From NCBI GenBank assembly GCA_019119595.1, contig DWWS01000069.1, positions 1 to 64,000 on the forward strand: 64,000 nucleotides of DNA, written 5' to 3'. The position numbers were made by a program, and so were the translations under genes. Source of the stretch: Candidatus Eisenbergiella merdavium. Its GTDB lineage: Bacteria > Bacillota > Clostridia > Lachnospirales > Lachnospiraceae. Position 1 is the stretch's first letter. Every line of letters begins with the position of its first letter. Below are positions 9,032 to 17,130 of this stretch, piece after piece. Below the pieces are notes generated by a model, which had not been told where the DNA came from, did no database searches, and saw only the letters and a list, made by a program, of their open reading frames with translations.

Positions 9032-9804
9032 TCTTTCCACACTTTCCAGGGTGCCATTCCCGCATTCCACCGGCTTTCCAGATCTACCTTATCCCGCATC
9101 GTTTCAACCGGACACCAGAATCCGTCATGCCTGTAAACAGCAATCTGCCCTTTTCCTGACAGTTCCGGAAAAAGCTGCTTGTCTAATTCATAATTGCCGT
9201 TCAGATAATTAAAAACCTTTTTTCGAAAAACAAACGTACATGCGTTCGTCCACGAGCTTTCATCTCTCGCCACCGTCGAATTCATGCTCTCCAATACATC
9301 ATCTTCACCAATGGCAAGAACAGCATTACGTCCTGTAGGTCTTGCCACAGCCATTGTTATCAGCTTATCATTTCTTTCTGCAAACCTGACAAGCTCATCA
9401 ACATCAATATTGGAGATACAATCGCCATAGGTGACCAGAAACATATCATCATCAATATATTTCTGTGTTCTGCTCACCCGCTGCCCTGTTGTGGCATAAA
9501 GCCCTGTATCCATCACGGTCACTTTCCAATCCTCTGTAACCTTGCGATGGATCTCTATATGATTGGTAGCCAGATTCACCGTAATGTCCGACTGGTAAAT
9601 ATAATAATCCCGGAAGTAATTCTTAATCGTATTCACTTTATATCCGCCGCAGATCAAAAAATCGTGAAACCCAAAATGGCTGTACTGCTTCATAATGTGC
9701 CATAAAAGAGGTTTCTCTCCGATTTCCACCATCGGCTTCGGAATGCCTTCCCTGTCATCACTGATTGTACTGCGGGAACCGCCGGCCAGAATAATTACCT
9801 TCAC
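9028..9804 (-). CDS. Divergent RfbF-like nucleotidyltransferase with altered active site
   Basis: This 258-residue protein is clearly homologous to RfbF over its full length (KPMVEIGEKPLLWHIMKQYS, NTIKNYFRDYYIYQSD, YGDCISNIDVDELV, GFWCPVETMRDKVDLE) and sits next to a normal rfbF. Key positions have changed: the GGMGTR nucleotide loop reads GGSRST, the FKEKAR lysine segment reads MNSTVAR, and VNAGF reads TNACT. It may be a pseudoenzyme or subunit partner of RfbF, or use another nucleotide or sugar. The start chosen is GTG at 9804, 10 bases after AGGAG, because it gives the standard N-terminus VKVIILAGG; an in-frame extension to 9858 has no ribosome binding site. Confidence 0.75.
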   Translation of the reverse strand: MKVIILAGGSRSTISDDREGIPKPMVEIGEKPLLWHIMKQYSHFGFHDFLICGGYKVNTIKNYFRDYYIYQSDITVNLATNHIEIHRKVTEDWKVTVMDTGLYATTGQRVSRTQKYIDDDMFLVTYGDCISNIDVDELVRFAERNDKLITMAVARPTGRNAVLAIGEDDVLESMNSTVARDESSWTNACTFVFRKKVFNYLNGNYELDKQLFPELSGKGQIAVYRHDGFWCPVETMRDKVDLESRWNAGMAPWKVWKE

Positions 9805-9897
9805 GCGTACCACACTCCTGTTTTCTATTTTTACCGCTATTCCCAGCCTCTTATCCAATATATCATAAATGCTTCCAGAATACCAGAAAAAAGCATT

Positions 9898-11043
9898 CTA
9901 CACGCTTTTCTGCAAAAAAGCCGTGATCTGGCGCTCCATGCACGCCTGCACATCCTCATGCTCCAGATATCCGGCATACCATTCGACCAGCATTTCCATC
10001 GTCCTGTCCATGTTCCAGACGGGCTTCCACCCCAGCCTTTCCTTAAGCTTAGAGCAGTCAAGCTTCAGATATCCGGCCTCATGGGGCTCCCGCTTTTTGG
10101 CTGTCATCTGGTCCGTTCCTCCGCCCGGCCTTCCCGCTTCCTCCTGCCCGCCGATCCGGGTTCCGTTCCTGTTTCCATCCGTCCATGCAGGCAGATACCC
10201 CGTTCTTTGCTCCCATTTTCTGCAGAAGAGCTCCACAAGCTCTCCCGTCGTCAGGCAATCCGCTTCCTCAGGCCCCACGTTATAGCTTCCCGCGAATTCC
10301 CGGTCTTCATACTGCGCGGCCGCAAGCTGCAGATACGCGGCGACCGGCTCCAGCACATGCTGGTAAGGCCGTATGGAACGGGGATTTCTGACCAGGATCT
10401 CCTTTCCCGCCTCCACAGCGCGCACGCAGTCCGGCATGATCCTGTCCGCGGCGAAATCTCCTCCCCCGATCACATTTCCGGCGCGGGCTGTGGATACCGC
10501 CACGCCTGCCTCCTGCAGAAAGGAGCTTCTGTAGCAGGAGGTCACAAGCTCGGAGCAGGACTTGGAATTGGAATAGGGATCAAAGCCGTTCAGCTCCTCA
10601 TTCTCCCTGTAGCCCCAGCACCATTCCCTGTTTTTATACACCTTATCCGTCGTCACGTTGACGACGGAACGAACCGAATCGCAGAGCCTGACGCATTCCA
10701 TCACATTCACAGTCCCCATGACGTTGACATCATAGGTATAGACCGGGGAAGCATAGGATTCCCTGACGATGGGCTGTGCCGCCATATGGATGACGATTTC
10801 CGGCTTTTCTTTCTGAAAAGCCTCCTTAAGCGCCTTTAATTCTCTGATATCTCCATATACATTTTTAAAATTTCCCGAAAATTCACACAAATCAAACAGA
10901 TTAGGGCTGCTCTGCGGCTCCAGCGCGTAACCGGTCACCTTCGCTCCGGCGCGGAGAAGCAGGGCAGTCATCCATGTTCCCTTAAAACCCGTGTGGCCGG
11001 TTATCAGCACTTTTTTCCCTTTATAAAAATCGAACCAGTTCAT
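9898..11043 (-). CDS. rfbG: CDP-glucose 4,6-dehydratase
   Basis: An NAD-dependent short-chain dehydrogenase/reductase that converts CDP-glucose to CDP-4-keto-6-deoxyglucose. The Rossmann loop TGHTGFKG is at residues 15-22, the catalytic TTDK at 131-134 and YSNSK at 157-161; the surrounding KNREWCWGYRENEELNGFDPYSNSK is typical of RfbG. One oddity is an extra hydrophilic, Gly/Arg-rich stretch near residues 288-320 (TDGNRNGTRIGGQEE and on), just before the usual HEAGYLKLDC block. It is absent from the standard 360-residue enzyme as I know it and is encoded by GC-rich DNA. The gene starts 7 bases after the thiamine-diphosphate enzyme gene. Confidence 0.92.
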   Translation of the reverse strand: MNWFDFYKGKKVLITGHTGFKGTWMTALLLRAGAKVTGYALEPQSSPNLFDLCEFSGNFKNVYGDIRELKALKEAFQKEKPEIVIHMAAQPIVRESYASPVYTYDVNVMGTVNVMECVRLCDSVRSVVNVTTDKVYKNREWCWGYRENEELNGFDPYSNSKSCSELVTSCYRSSFLQEAGVAVSTARAGNVIGGGDFAADRIMPDCVRAVEAGKEILVRNPRSIRPYQHVLEPVAAYLQLAAAQYEDREFAGSYNVGPEEADCLTTGELVELFCRKWEQRTGYLPAWTDGNRNGTRIGGQEEAGRPGGGTDQMTAKKREPHEAGYLKLDCSKLKERLGWKPVWNMDRTMEMLVEWYAGYLEHEDVQACMERQITAFLQKSV

Positions 11044-11050
11044 TCTCCGC

Positions 11051-12895
11051 CTATTCCTCCAGAGGGGTAATATAAAGATTATCCAAAAGCTCCTGCCTGT
11101 CCAGGAACGGTGCGAGATCCTCCAGCGGCGGGCTCACCAGCCTGCCGTCCGGGAGGCGCTTCGTGGCGCTCTTCGGCTCCCAGACCTGTAAGGTATCCGT
11201 AAATATCTCGCAGAAGGCATAGCCGGGCTGCGCCAATGTTCTGTGCACCGCTTCCATCATCCGCTCATTGCTGTGCGCGCAGAAGTAGGGAAAGCCAAAG
11301 GCCTCAGCGATACGTGAAAATTCCGGGAAGGAAAGGTCGCCGCTCTCCGGCCCGATCCCCACCTTCGTATGCTCCGAAAACAGATTGCTCTGCGTCAGAC
11401 GGATGCTGTGATAGCCCTGGTTATTGATCAAAAACACCTTGATCGGAAGCTTATTTGCAACGATCGTCTGCAGCTCCTGCAGATTCATCATGATGCTGCC
11501 GTCTCCCTCCAGGCATACCGTATCCTGCCTGTTTCCGGAAATGCACAGGCCGATGGCGGCGGGAAGCCCGTACCCCATGCTTGCGATGGCATTGTTGATG
11601 ATAAACCGGGTGCCTTTTTTGATGCACCAGTTCTGATGCCCCACCACGCAGCAGGCGCCATTGCTCACTGCAGTCAGGCTTTCCTCTGGAAGCACCTCGC
11701 TCAGATAACGGATAAAGGCAAATACGTTTGCCGTTTTCCCATTCTCCTCCCAATGCCTGGGAAGCACAGAAGGATATTTTTTCTTCCAGTCCCGGCACTG
11801 CTGCCGCCACCATTCCTGCGGAGAAAGCGGAGCTTCTCTCTCCTCCAGCTTCCGGACGACCGCTTCCAGAAAATCCTTCGCATCCGCCCAGACCGGCATA
11901 TCCACATGCAGCGTGGGCTTTTTCAATTCCGCCCGGTCAATATCCACCATGATGACCTCGGCCTCTCTCGCCCAGGTCGTCCAATGATAGCCGACCTGCC
12001 GGATGCTGAGCCGGGTTCCGACCGCGAGCACAAGATCCGCATTCTGGACCGCAAAATTTCCCGCCCGGTCTCCCATGCTTCCTCCCCGCCCGCAGTAAAG
12101 CGGATGATTGTCCTCTATCAGATCTACGCTGTTCCAATACGTCACCACCGGCACGCCCAGCCGCTCCACCGCCGTCCGGAATGCCTGGAAGCCTCCGGAT
12201 ATCCGGATTCCGCCGCCCGCGTATATGACAGGACGCTTTGCCCCCTCAAGCTTTTGCAGTACCTCATCCACAATCCTTTCGTTCAGGACGGGCGGAAGCT
12301 CTCCTTCATCCTCCGCCGGATCGTAGCCGCGCAGTCCGTCCGTCTCGATATAGCTTCCCTGAAAATTCACGGGTATATCCACCCAGACCGGCCCCGGCCG
12401 CCCGGTCACCGCAAGGTGCCACGCTTTTTCCAGCATATACCGGATATCCGCGGGGTCCTCCAGCATGGCGGCATATTTGCACATGCACCCGACCGCCTTT
12501 GTAATATCAAATTCCTGGTCTCCCACCGCGCGAAGCGGCAGCCCGTCCGTAAACCGCTGTGCGTACCGCGCCGTCGTATCATAGCGGACCTGTCCGCTCA
12601 CCACGAACATGGGAATGGAATCCAGCCATGCGCCCACCACACCGGTTATCGCATTCGTTCCTCCCGGCCCGGTGGTCACGCACACCGCCGCCATTCTGTT
12701 GTCCAGCCGCGCATAGGCCTCCGCCGCAATGGCGCAGGCCTGCTCATGATGGTTGTAGGTACAGTGAATGGCCGGATGATGGCCGAACGCATCGTTTAAG
12801 TGCATCGCCCCGCCGCCGACCACGGTAAAACAGTCGGTGATGCCGCGGGAAGCCAGGAAATCGGCTACGTAGTCTGCGAGTCTGATCTTTGACAT
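11051..12895 (-). CDS. Thiamine-diphosphate enzyme of the acetolactate-synthase fold, YerE-like
   Basis: A 614-residue three-domain ThDP enzyme: PYR domain with the catalytic glutamate in YNHHEQACAIAAEAYA (Glu51) and VTTGPGGTNAITGV, a central cofactor-type domain, and a PP domain with the GDGS...NN ThDP motif (LEGDGSIMMNLQELQ through FLINNQGYHSIR). As first gene of an rfbGFH operon it is best explained as a YerE-like enzyme, which uses pyruvate to attach a two-carbon acetyl unit to CDP-3,6-dideoxy-4-keto-glucose (yersiniose pathway). The alternative is housekeeping acetolactate synthase, unlikely without ilvN/ilvC. The start is ATG at 12895 with AAGGAAA; an upstream TTG frame was rejected. 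The DNA is clearly GC-richer than the neighbouring cassette 1. Confidence 0.8.
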   Translation of the reverse strand: MSKIRLADYVADFLASRGITDCFTVVGGGAMHLNDAFGHHPAIHCTYNHHEQACAIAAEAYARLDNRMAAVCVTTGPGGTNAITGVVGAWLDSIPMFVVSGQVRYDTTARYAQRFTDGLPLRAVGDQEFDITKAVGCMCKYAAMLEDPADIRYMLEKAWHLAVTGRPGPVWVDIPVNFQGSYIETDGLRGYDPAEDEGELPPVLNERIVDEVLQKLEGAKRPVIYAGGGIRISGGFQAFRTAVERLGVPVVTYWNSVDLIEDNHPLYCGRGGSMGDRAGNFAVQNADLVLAVGTRLSIRQVGYHWTTWAREAEVIMVDIDRAELKKPTLHVDMPVWADAKDFLEAVVRKLEEREAPLSPQEWWRQQCRDWKKKYPSVLPRHWEENGKTANVFAFIRYLSEVLPEESLTAVSNGACCVVGHQNWCIKKGTRFIINNAIASMGYGLPAAIGLCISGNRQDTVCLEGDGSIMMNLQELQTIVANKLPIKVFLINNQGYHSIRLTQSNLFSEHTKVGIGPESGDLSFPEFSRIAEAFGFPYFCAHSNERMMEAVHRTLAQPGYAFCEIFTDTLQVWEPKSATKRLPDGRLVSPPLEDLAPFLDRQELLDNLYITPLEE

Positions 12896-12950
12896 AAGAG
12901 GTTTCCTTTTCTTTTTCAATTATATTTTAAGGTGATCTGGAGATAGAAAT

Positions 12951-12979
12951 ATTATAATGCATGTGGAGGCTTTTTTACA
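12951..12979 (-). promoter_or_regulatory. Probable promoter of the CDP-sugar operon
   Basis: On the minus strand a perfect TATAAT (plus 12951-12956) lies about 55 bases before the start of the thiamine-diphosphate enzyme gene. The -35 region at 17-base spacing (TGTAAA, plus 12974-12979) is weak. It lies just after the hairpin that ends cassette 1, so the CDP-sugar operon is likely transcribed independently of the cassette. Confidence 0.5.
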
Positions 12980-13026
12980 GTATGTTTTTTTATAACCCCA
13001 ATTTGCACTGTAAGATTCCAGGTATA

Positions 13027-13061
13027 AAATTACTCCAACTCTTTGCAAGCTGGAGTAATTT
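13027..13061 (-). terminator. Inverted repeat, probable terminator of cassette 1
   Basis: A perfect 11-base inverted repeat (AAATTACTCCA / TGGAGTAATTT) with a 13-base loop. Reading the minus strand, the stem ends in AATTTTA, a short T-run. It follows the last coding remnant of cassette 1 and precedes the CDP-sugar promoter. The stem is AT-rich, so efficiency is uncertain. The bases between 13062 and 13165 hold no gene that I can see. Confidence 0.5.
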
Positions 13062-13165
13062 GTATATACTATGTTAAAATGCATTCACATTGAGTAATTA
13101 TCAAATTCAAATATCTATATATTTCAGCCTTAACTATAACTGCGTACTTACGAGCAACTTTTATT

Positions 13166-13320
13166 TTATTCCCCATAATCCATCCACTCTATATTCACCT
13201 GTTGGGGAATCTCATAGTATTCCTTAACCCAATATATCATAAATTCATTTGGACTTTTATATGGCATTTCATTAGCATATAAATCATCTCTCAGCTTATA
13301 TAATATGATATTCTGTATAC
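13166..13320 (-). pseudogene. Out-of-frame C-terminal end of the DUF6056 gene
   Basis: Past the stop of the DUF6056 ORF the minus strand keeps coding in another frame: IILYKLRDDLYANEMPYKS, then NEFMIYWVKEYYEIPQQ, ending EWMDYGE before TAA at 13166-13168. This is a typical DUF6056 C-terminus. The two frames join cleanly if one base is removed from the run of six G (minus strand; C at plus 13324-13329), giving a continuous AILQGESIQNIILYKL. It is therefore either a true frameshift, a phase-variable homopolymer, or a sequencing error. Confidence 0.75.
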
Positions 13321-14687
13321 TCTCCCCCCTGGAGGATTGCTTCAGAATTTTTATACAATTCCCCTCTATTTACCTGATTTATTTCATCGTTTTCTTTATA
13401 GCCGCTAAAAATAACAGCCAAATTAACCACACTTATACAAAGTAATGTTGCACATGATATATATGAACAGATACTTTTTTGAACAAATGTATGCATAACA
13501 ATGTATACGCAAATAAAGCGAATAGCCAATTCAAACATTAGCTGTGTTCTCTCAGGTCGATAATTCACTATCAGCATCGGAATCTGCGAAGCAAAAGCAC
13601 TGATCATTAAACAGACAAGGGAATATTTCTTGCGTACGCATAAAAAGAAAAATATTAGGCATATCGAAATTATAAACCACGGTATAAAAATGATATCATA
13701 TACATTTTTTATTGATTCATTCAAAAGTGAGAATCTTAAGAACAAAATACCGGCCAGGCAGGCACCAGTTATGAGCCATTTTTGTCTAATTATTTCCGAT
13801 AACACACAAAATACTGCCAAGGTCAAAACTGACATAAAAATAATATTATCATGGCCGCAAATCTTATCCGCCAAATCAGAAATATTACCCCAAAACTGTA
13901 CTAAGAAAGAATTCGTTTGCTCCGTCTGGGCCGTAGCTGCTCTTACAAAGTTTCCGGGCGCAAGGATTTCAATCGCCGCCCCTATTATACTTAAGGACAC
14001 GCTTATTTTATGATACCAGTTAAAAGTGCCATTTACTTTTTTATCAAATAAAGCCTTCCCTATAAAAAATGACACACAAAATATCGCCATCTGCTCTTGA
14101 GAAAATGACGCCGCAAAGCAGCACATGCCTATCAAAATTTTCTGTTTTTCATCTCTTTTTTCAAGGTATATTGCCAGCAAAAAGGGAAGAAACGCCCAAA
14201 GATAATAAATACTTGCAGAATACCAGTATATTCCGTCTCTTGCGACGCGAATCCCAACAGTTCCATAAATAGTAAAGATTAATAAAACTAACAAAAAATC
14301 TGAAAAATCATTACGTTTTAATATCTGAAAACACAAATAAGCCATTGCAAGTATAACAACAGCTTGAATTATCTGCATCAGAGCAAGCCCGCCAATCCTA
14401 AAAATCGAAATTTCAAAAAAGAATGCCAGTATTCTTCCTCCATGATTCATATAGTGCCATATCAGATAATGAAATAAAGTGCTGATTCCAAAAGAGGTTC
14501 CTTCCGTATTTCCTGTCCAGCCATACGTTAAGCTTGCATATCCATAGTCGTCGAAATACATGTCGACATAGCTATGCTGTAAGAGCAGATAGATACCAAA
14601 AAGCAAAAAAGCCGCACAAATAATGAATTTCCTTGTTTCTTCCTTTTTTAGATTACCCATTTCCAGTTCTACCTTTTTAATTATCAT
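13296..14687 (-). CDS. DUF6056-family membrane protein, frameshifted near its C-terminus
   Basis: A polytopic membrane protein (463 aa as read) with about eleven helices and the N-terminal family motif YFDDYGYASLTYGW, then HYLIWHYMNHGGRILAFFFE. DUF6056 proteins look like GT-C type glycosyltransferases acting outside the membrane, but no reaction is established. The reading frame breaks at a six-G run, so about 50 family-typical residues are lost and replaced by a short tail. The upstream ATG at 14687 has little ribosome-binding-site support; the ATG at 14660, behind AAGGTAG, may be the true start. It is the last gene of cassette 1, 9 bases after the LTA-synthase-like gene. Confidence 0.75.
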   Translation of the reverse strand: MIIKKVELEMGNLKKEETRKFIICAAFLLFGIYLLLQHSYVDMYFDDYGYASLTYGWTGNTEGTSFGISTLFHYLIWHYMNHGGRILAFFFEISIFRIGGLALMQIIQAVVILAMAYLCFQILKRNDFSDFLLVLLIFTIYGTVGIRVARDGIYWYSASIYYLWAFLPFLLAIYLEKRDEKQKILIGMCCFAASFSQEQMAIFCVSFFIGKALFDKKVNGTFNWYHKISVSLSIIGAAIEILAPGNFVRAATAQTEQTNSFLVQFWGNISDLADKICGHDNIIFMSVLTLAVFCVLSEIIRQKWLITGACLAGILFLRFSLLNESIKNVYDIIFIPWFIISICLIFFFLCVRKKYSLVCLMISAFASQIPMLIVNYRPERTQLMFELAIRFICVYIVMHTFVQKSICSYISCATLLCISVVNLAVIFSGYKENDEINQVNRGELYKNSEAILQGGEYTEYHII

Positions 14688-14696
14688 AAGTTCAAT

Positions 14697-16496
14697 TTAC
14701 CCATAAGCATTAAATAATTCCTGCCGTCTTTCTTTTTGCAAATTATGATATTCCAGATAAAAATAATTATTGATCATCTCTGTATATTCATTTATCTCAT
14801 CATAAGTATGCTCATTATACACGAAATCCATATAAACATTGTAATCCGTCAGCACCGGGACTTTCTTATGCAGATCTATCATATACTGATAATACGGCGA
14901 TACTTCTATATTCATTTTATCCAACAGAAGCGGAATAAGATAATTCATTCCTATATACCCTGCATTTTCATCTTCTATATCGTAATTTGCCCATATGATA
15001 AACGGAGTGCTTCTAAGTCTCATCAGCATTCCATTCTCATAATTTCCGTTTGCAATGTCCCATACAAAAGAAGGCGAATGATCGCCAGCCATACAGATAA
15101 CAACCTCTCTTTCCACATTTTCAAAATATTCTGTCAGCTCTGAAAAGGCGTTGTCTGTCATATAGATACCGGTCAAATATTCATTAATCTGTCCCTGTAA
15201 ATCCCCATAATCGTTCATTGCCTTTACAATATATGAATCTTCCTTTGTTTGTTCCCATCCTCCATGATTCTGGATAGTCAGCAAATACATAAAACGGGGT
15301 TTGTCTTCCTCCATATCCTCATACCAAGATATCATGTTCTTATACAGGCTTTCATCCGTCGCAAATCCTCTGGTAGCATAATATTCCTTATCTGCAAAAT
15401 CAGTATCAAAATATGTGTTCTCAAATCCCATATCAGGATAAGCGTCTACTCTGGAATAATTAGATGCCTTTTCAGAATGTGCGGCTGCTGTTGTATCCCC
15501 TAACTGCTTTAAGTGAAATACAATACTGTTTGCACCCTTCATTTTTAATACATTAAATGGTGTAATGCCCTGCATCATCTGCAAAGAATTGCTCGTCAGC
15601 AACTCGTATTCCGAGCTGTTCGTTCCTCCCCCAACCTCAGGAGCGACGGTATAACCCCGTATTGTATTTTCCATTTCATCAATATGTTCCATATAAGGTA
15701 TGTTAGTTTCTATATCCGTTATCTGGCGCAGATCATAAAAGGATTCATTTAAAATCAGGATGATATCCGGAGTTTCCTCTCTGCTTTTCTCTTCTACGGG
15801 AATTGGAAATTTCAGAATTTTATCCTCTGTATACCCCTCCGGCCTGTCCACGATAAAAAAGGACTGCATCGTTTTTTCGATTGTGCACGCCGTAAAGCCA
15901 TATGTATGGTAAGCCTCTGTCCAGGAGAACTTTATCGTATTCTGCGGCTTAATCGCATTTGGAGACAAATAACCGACATATATCACGAATCCATCCAGAA
16001 GCAGAAGTACAAAATCCCGGAAAACTGCCTTCCTGACTGAAAGCTCAATTCCCTTCTCCAAGCTTTTACAAAGGAAACAAATCAGCAAAAGTACGATAAA
16101 TATGAAAACAATATAGGCAACCCATTTATCTATTTCTAACCTGTATGCTCCCAGCACATTTGCGGCTGTTCTGATATTTTTCAATTCCGCAAATGTAAAA
16201 GGCATTCCATGAAACTGAATTACATAATAATTTATTATGCTCATCAAAAAACTGAATATGGTATATGCCAGGCAGCCTTTCCATACTCTGTTCAAGAGGA
16301 TCACAAAACCGGATATGATTACCATATTTGTACAGGCATTTAATATAATATATTGTGCCTCCATCTTCAGGCACTCTAAAGGCGTTACATAATCCGTACT
16401 TATCTCTAATTGATACCAGGAAATTAACGCAATCAATAATACCGCTATTCCGACGGCGCTTCTTTTCTTATATATTATAAAATGCTCTTTTTTCAT
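14697..16496 (-). CDS. LTA-synthase-like membrane sulfatase / phosphoglycerol transferase
   Basis: This 599-residue protein has five N-terminal helices followed by an extracellular alkaline-phosphatase-fold domain from about residue 245. Visible metal/catalytic elements are ILILNESFYD, the nucleophile threonine region GGGTNSSEYELLTS, FMYLLTIQNHGGW and CMAGDHSPSF. Relatives such as LtaS transfer glycerol phosphate from phosphatidylglycerol; in glycan cassettes similar proteins add phospho-substituents to surface polymers. GGGGAG lies upstream of the ATG. Because it lies inside cassette 1, I infer it decorates the polymer exported by the Wzm/Wzt pair of that cassette rather than being the housekeeping LTA synthase. 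Confidence 0.82.
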   Translation of the reverse strand: MKKEHFIIYKKRSAVGIAVLLIALISWYQLEISTDYVTPLECLKMEAQYIILNACTNMVIISGFVILLNRVWKGCLAYTIFSFLMSIINYYVIQFHGMPFTFAELKNIRTAANVLGAYRLEIDKWVAYIVFIFIVLLLICFLCKSLEKGIELSVRKAVFRDFVLLLLDGFVIYVGYLSPNAIKPQNTIKFSWTEAYHTYGFTACTIEKTMQSFFIVDRPEGYTEDKILKFPIPVEEKSREETPDIILILNESFYDLRQITDIETNIPYMEHIDEMENTIRGYTVAPEVGGGTNSSEYELLTSNSLQMMQGITPFNVLKMKGANSIVFHLKQLGDTTAAAHSEKASNYSRVDAYPDMGFENTYFDTDFADKEYYATRGFATDESLYKNMISWYEDMEEDKPRFMYLLTIQNHGGWEQTKEDSYIVKAMNDYGDLQGQINEYLTGIYMTDNAFSELTEYFENVEREVVICMAGDHSPSFVWDIANGNYENGMLMRLRSTPFIIWANYDIEDENAGYIGMNYLIPLLLDKMNIEVSPYYQYMIDLHKKVPVLTDYNVYMDFVYNEHTYDEINEYTEMINNYFYLEYHNLQKERRQELFNAYG

Positions 16497-16514
16497 TCGG
16501 ATCTCCCCCTGCCC

Positions 16515-17099
16515 CTATTTAATGAGCGTTTTTTCACCTCCGCTTTCCAGCACCAGCCAGTCACCGTCCAATTTTGCTCCATCTTCCATCAGGTTTCTGA
16601 TTTCAATCAAAACAGCTTCACCTTCATAATCAGATAAATCTATATCCATCTGTTTCGTTTTCAAAACATCGTCCTGCTCTATCTGTATATCTTCAATAAT
16701 CGTATCATTTACAGTCACGGTAAAATGCAGCCCATCCGATGCTTCTGCGACCCAGGGATGAATATAATATACCAAAGTGAGATGCGTATCAGCTTCATCT
16801 ACATGGCAGCTTATTTCCACCCCTGTTCCAGGCGTCAAAAATATGGCTTGGTTTCCGTCTTCTGTGTCAATGATATCAGCTGTTTTTCCCCAGGGATTAT
16901 CATCTGCTTCATTTTGGTTTTCCCATGCGGCAATAGCTGCTGCCGACGTTTCCGCTTCATATGAATCAAGGCTGTCCTTGTTGCTTCGTTCCACAGCCGC
17001 GCACTCTCTGACCGGGAGAACCACGGCCTGTCCTAATACAAATGCCGCCGCCAGACCTATAACGAGCATTCCCGCAACATAGGCTTTTTTCATTGTCAT
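16515..17099 (-). CDS. Secreted or membrane-anchored beta-rich protein of unknown function
   Basis: The 194-residue protein begins with a basic N-terminus and a hydrophobic segment (VAGMLVIGLAAAFVLGQAVV), a signal peptide or single anchor. The remainder is acidic and beta-strand rich, with patterns such as VEISCHVDEADTHLTLVYY and MDIDLSDYEGEAVLIEIRN that resemble carbohydrate-binding jelly-roll domains. I do not recognise a named family. AAAGGA supports the start. It lies between the methyltransferase-GT fusion and the LTA-synthase-like gene of cassette 1 and may act on or bind the exported polymer at the cell surface. Confidence 0.55.
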   Translation of the reverse strand: MTMKKAYVAGMLVIGLAAAFVLGQAVVLPVRECAAVERSNKDSLDSYEAETSAAAIAAWENQNEADDNPWGKTADIIDTEDGNQAIFLTPGTGVEISCHVDEADTHLTLVYYIHPWVAEASDGLHFTVTVNDTIIEDIQIEQDDVLKTKQMDIDLSDYEGEAVLIEIRNLMEDGAKLDGDWLVLESGGEKTLIK

Positions 17100-17130
17100 A
17101 GGATTCCTTTCTTTTCTCTATATCCCCGTG

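Noticed and set aside
11369..12799. Long plus-strand open frames opposite the ThDP and rfb genes
   Set aside because: They are shadows in GC-rich DNA: Arg/Pro/His-rich, without domains, and the minus-strand genes are unmistakable families.
11051..12895. Housekeeping acetolactate synthase (ilvB)
   Set aside because: No ilvN, ilvC or leucine genes are adjacent, and the gene leads a CDP-deoxysugar operon.
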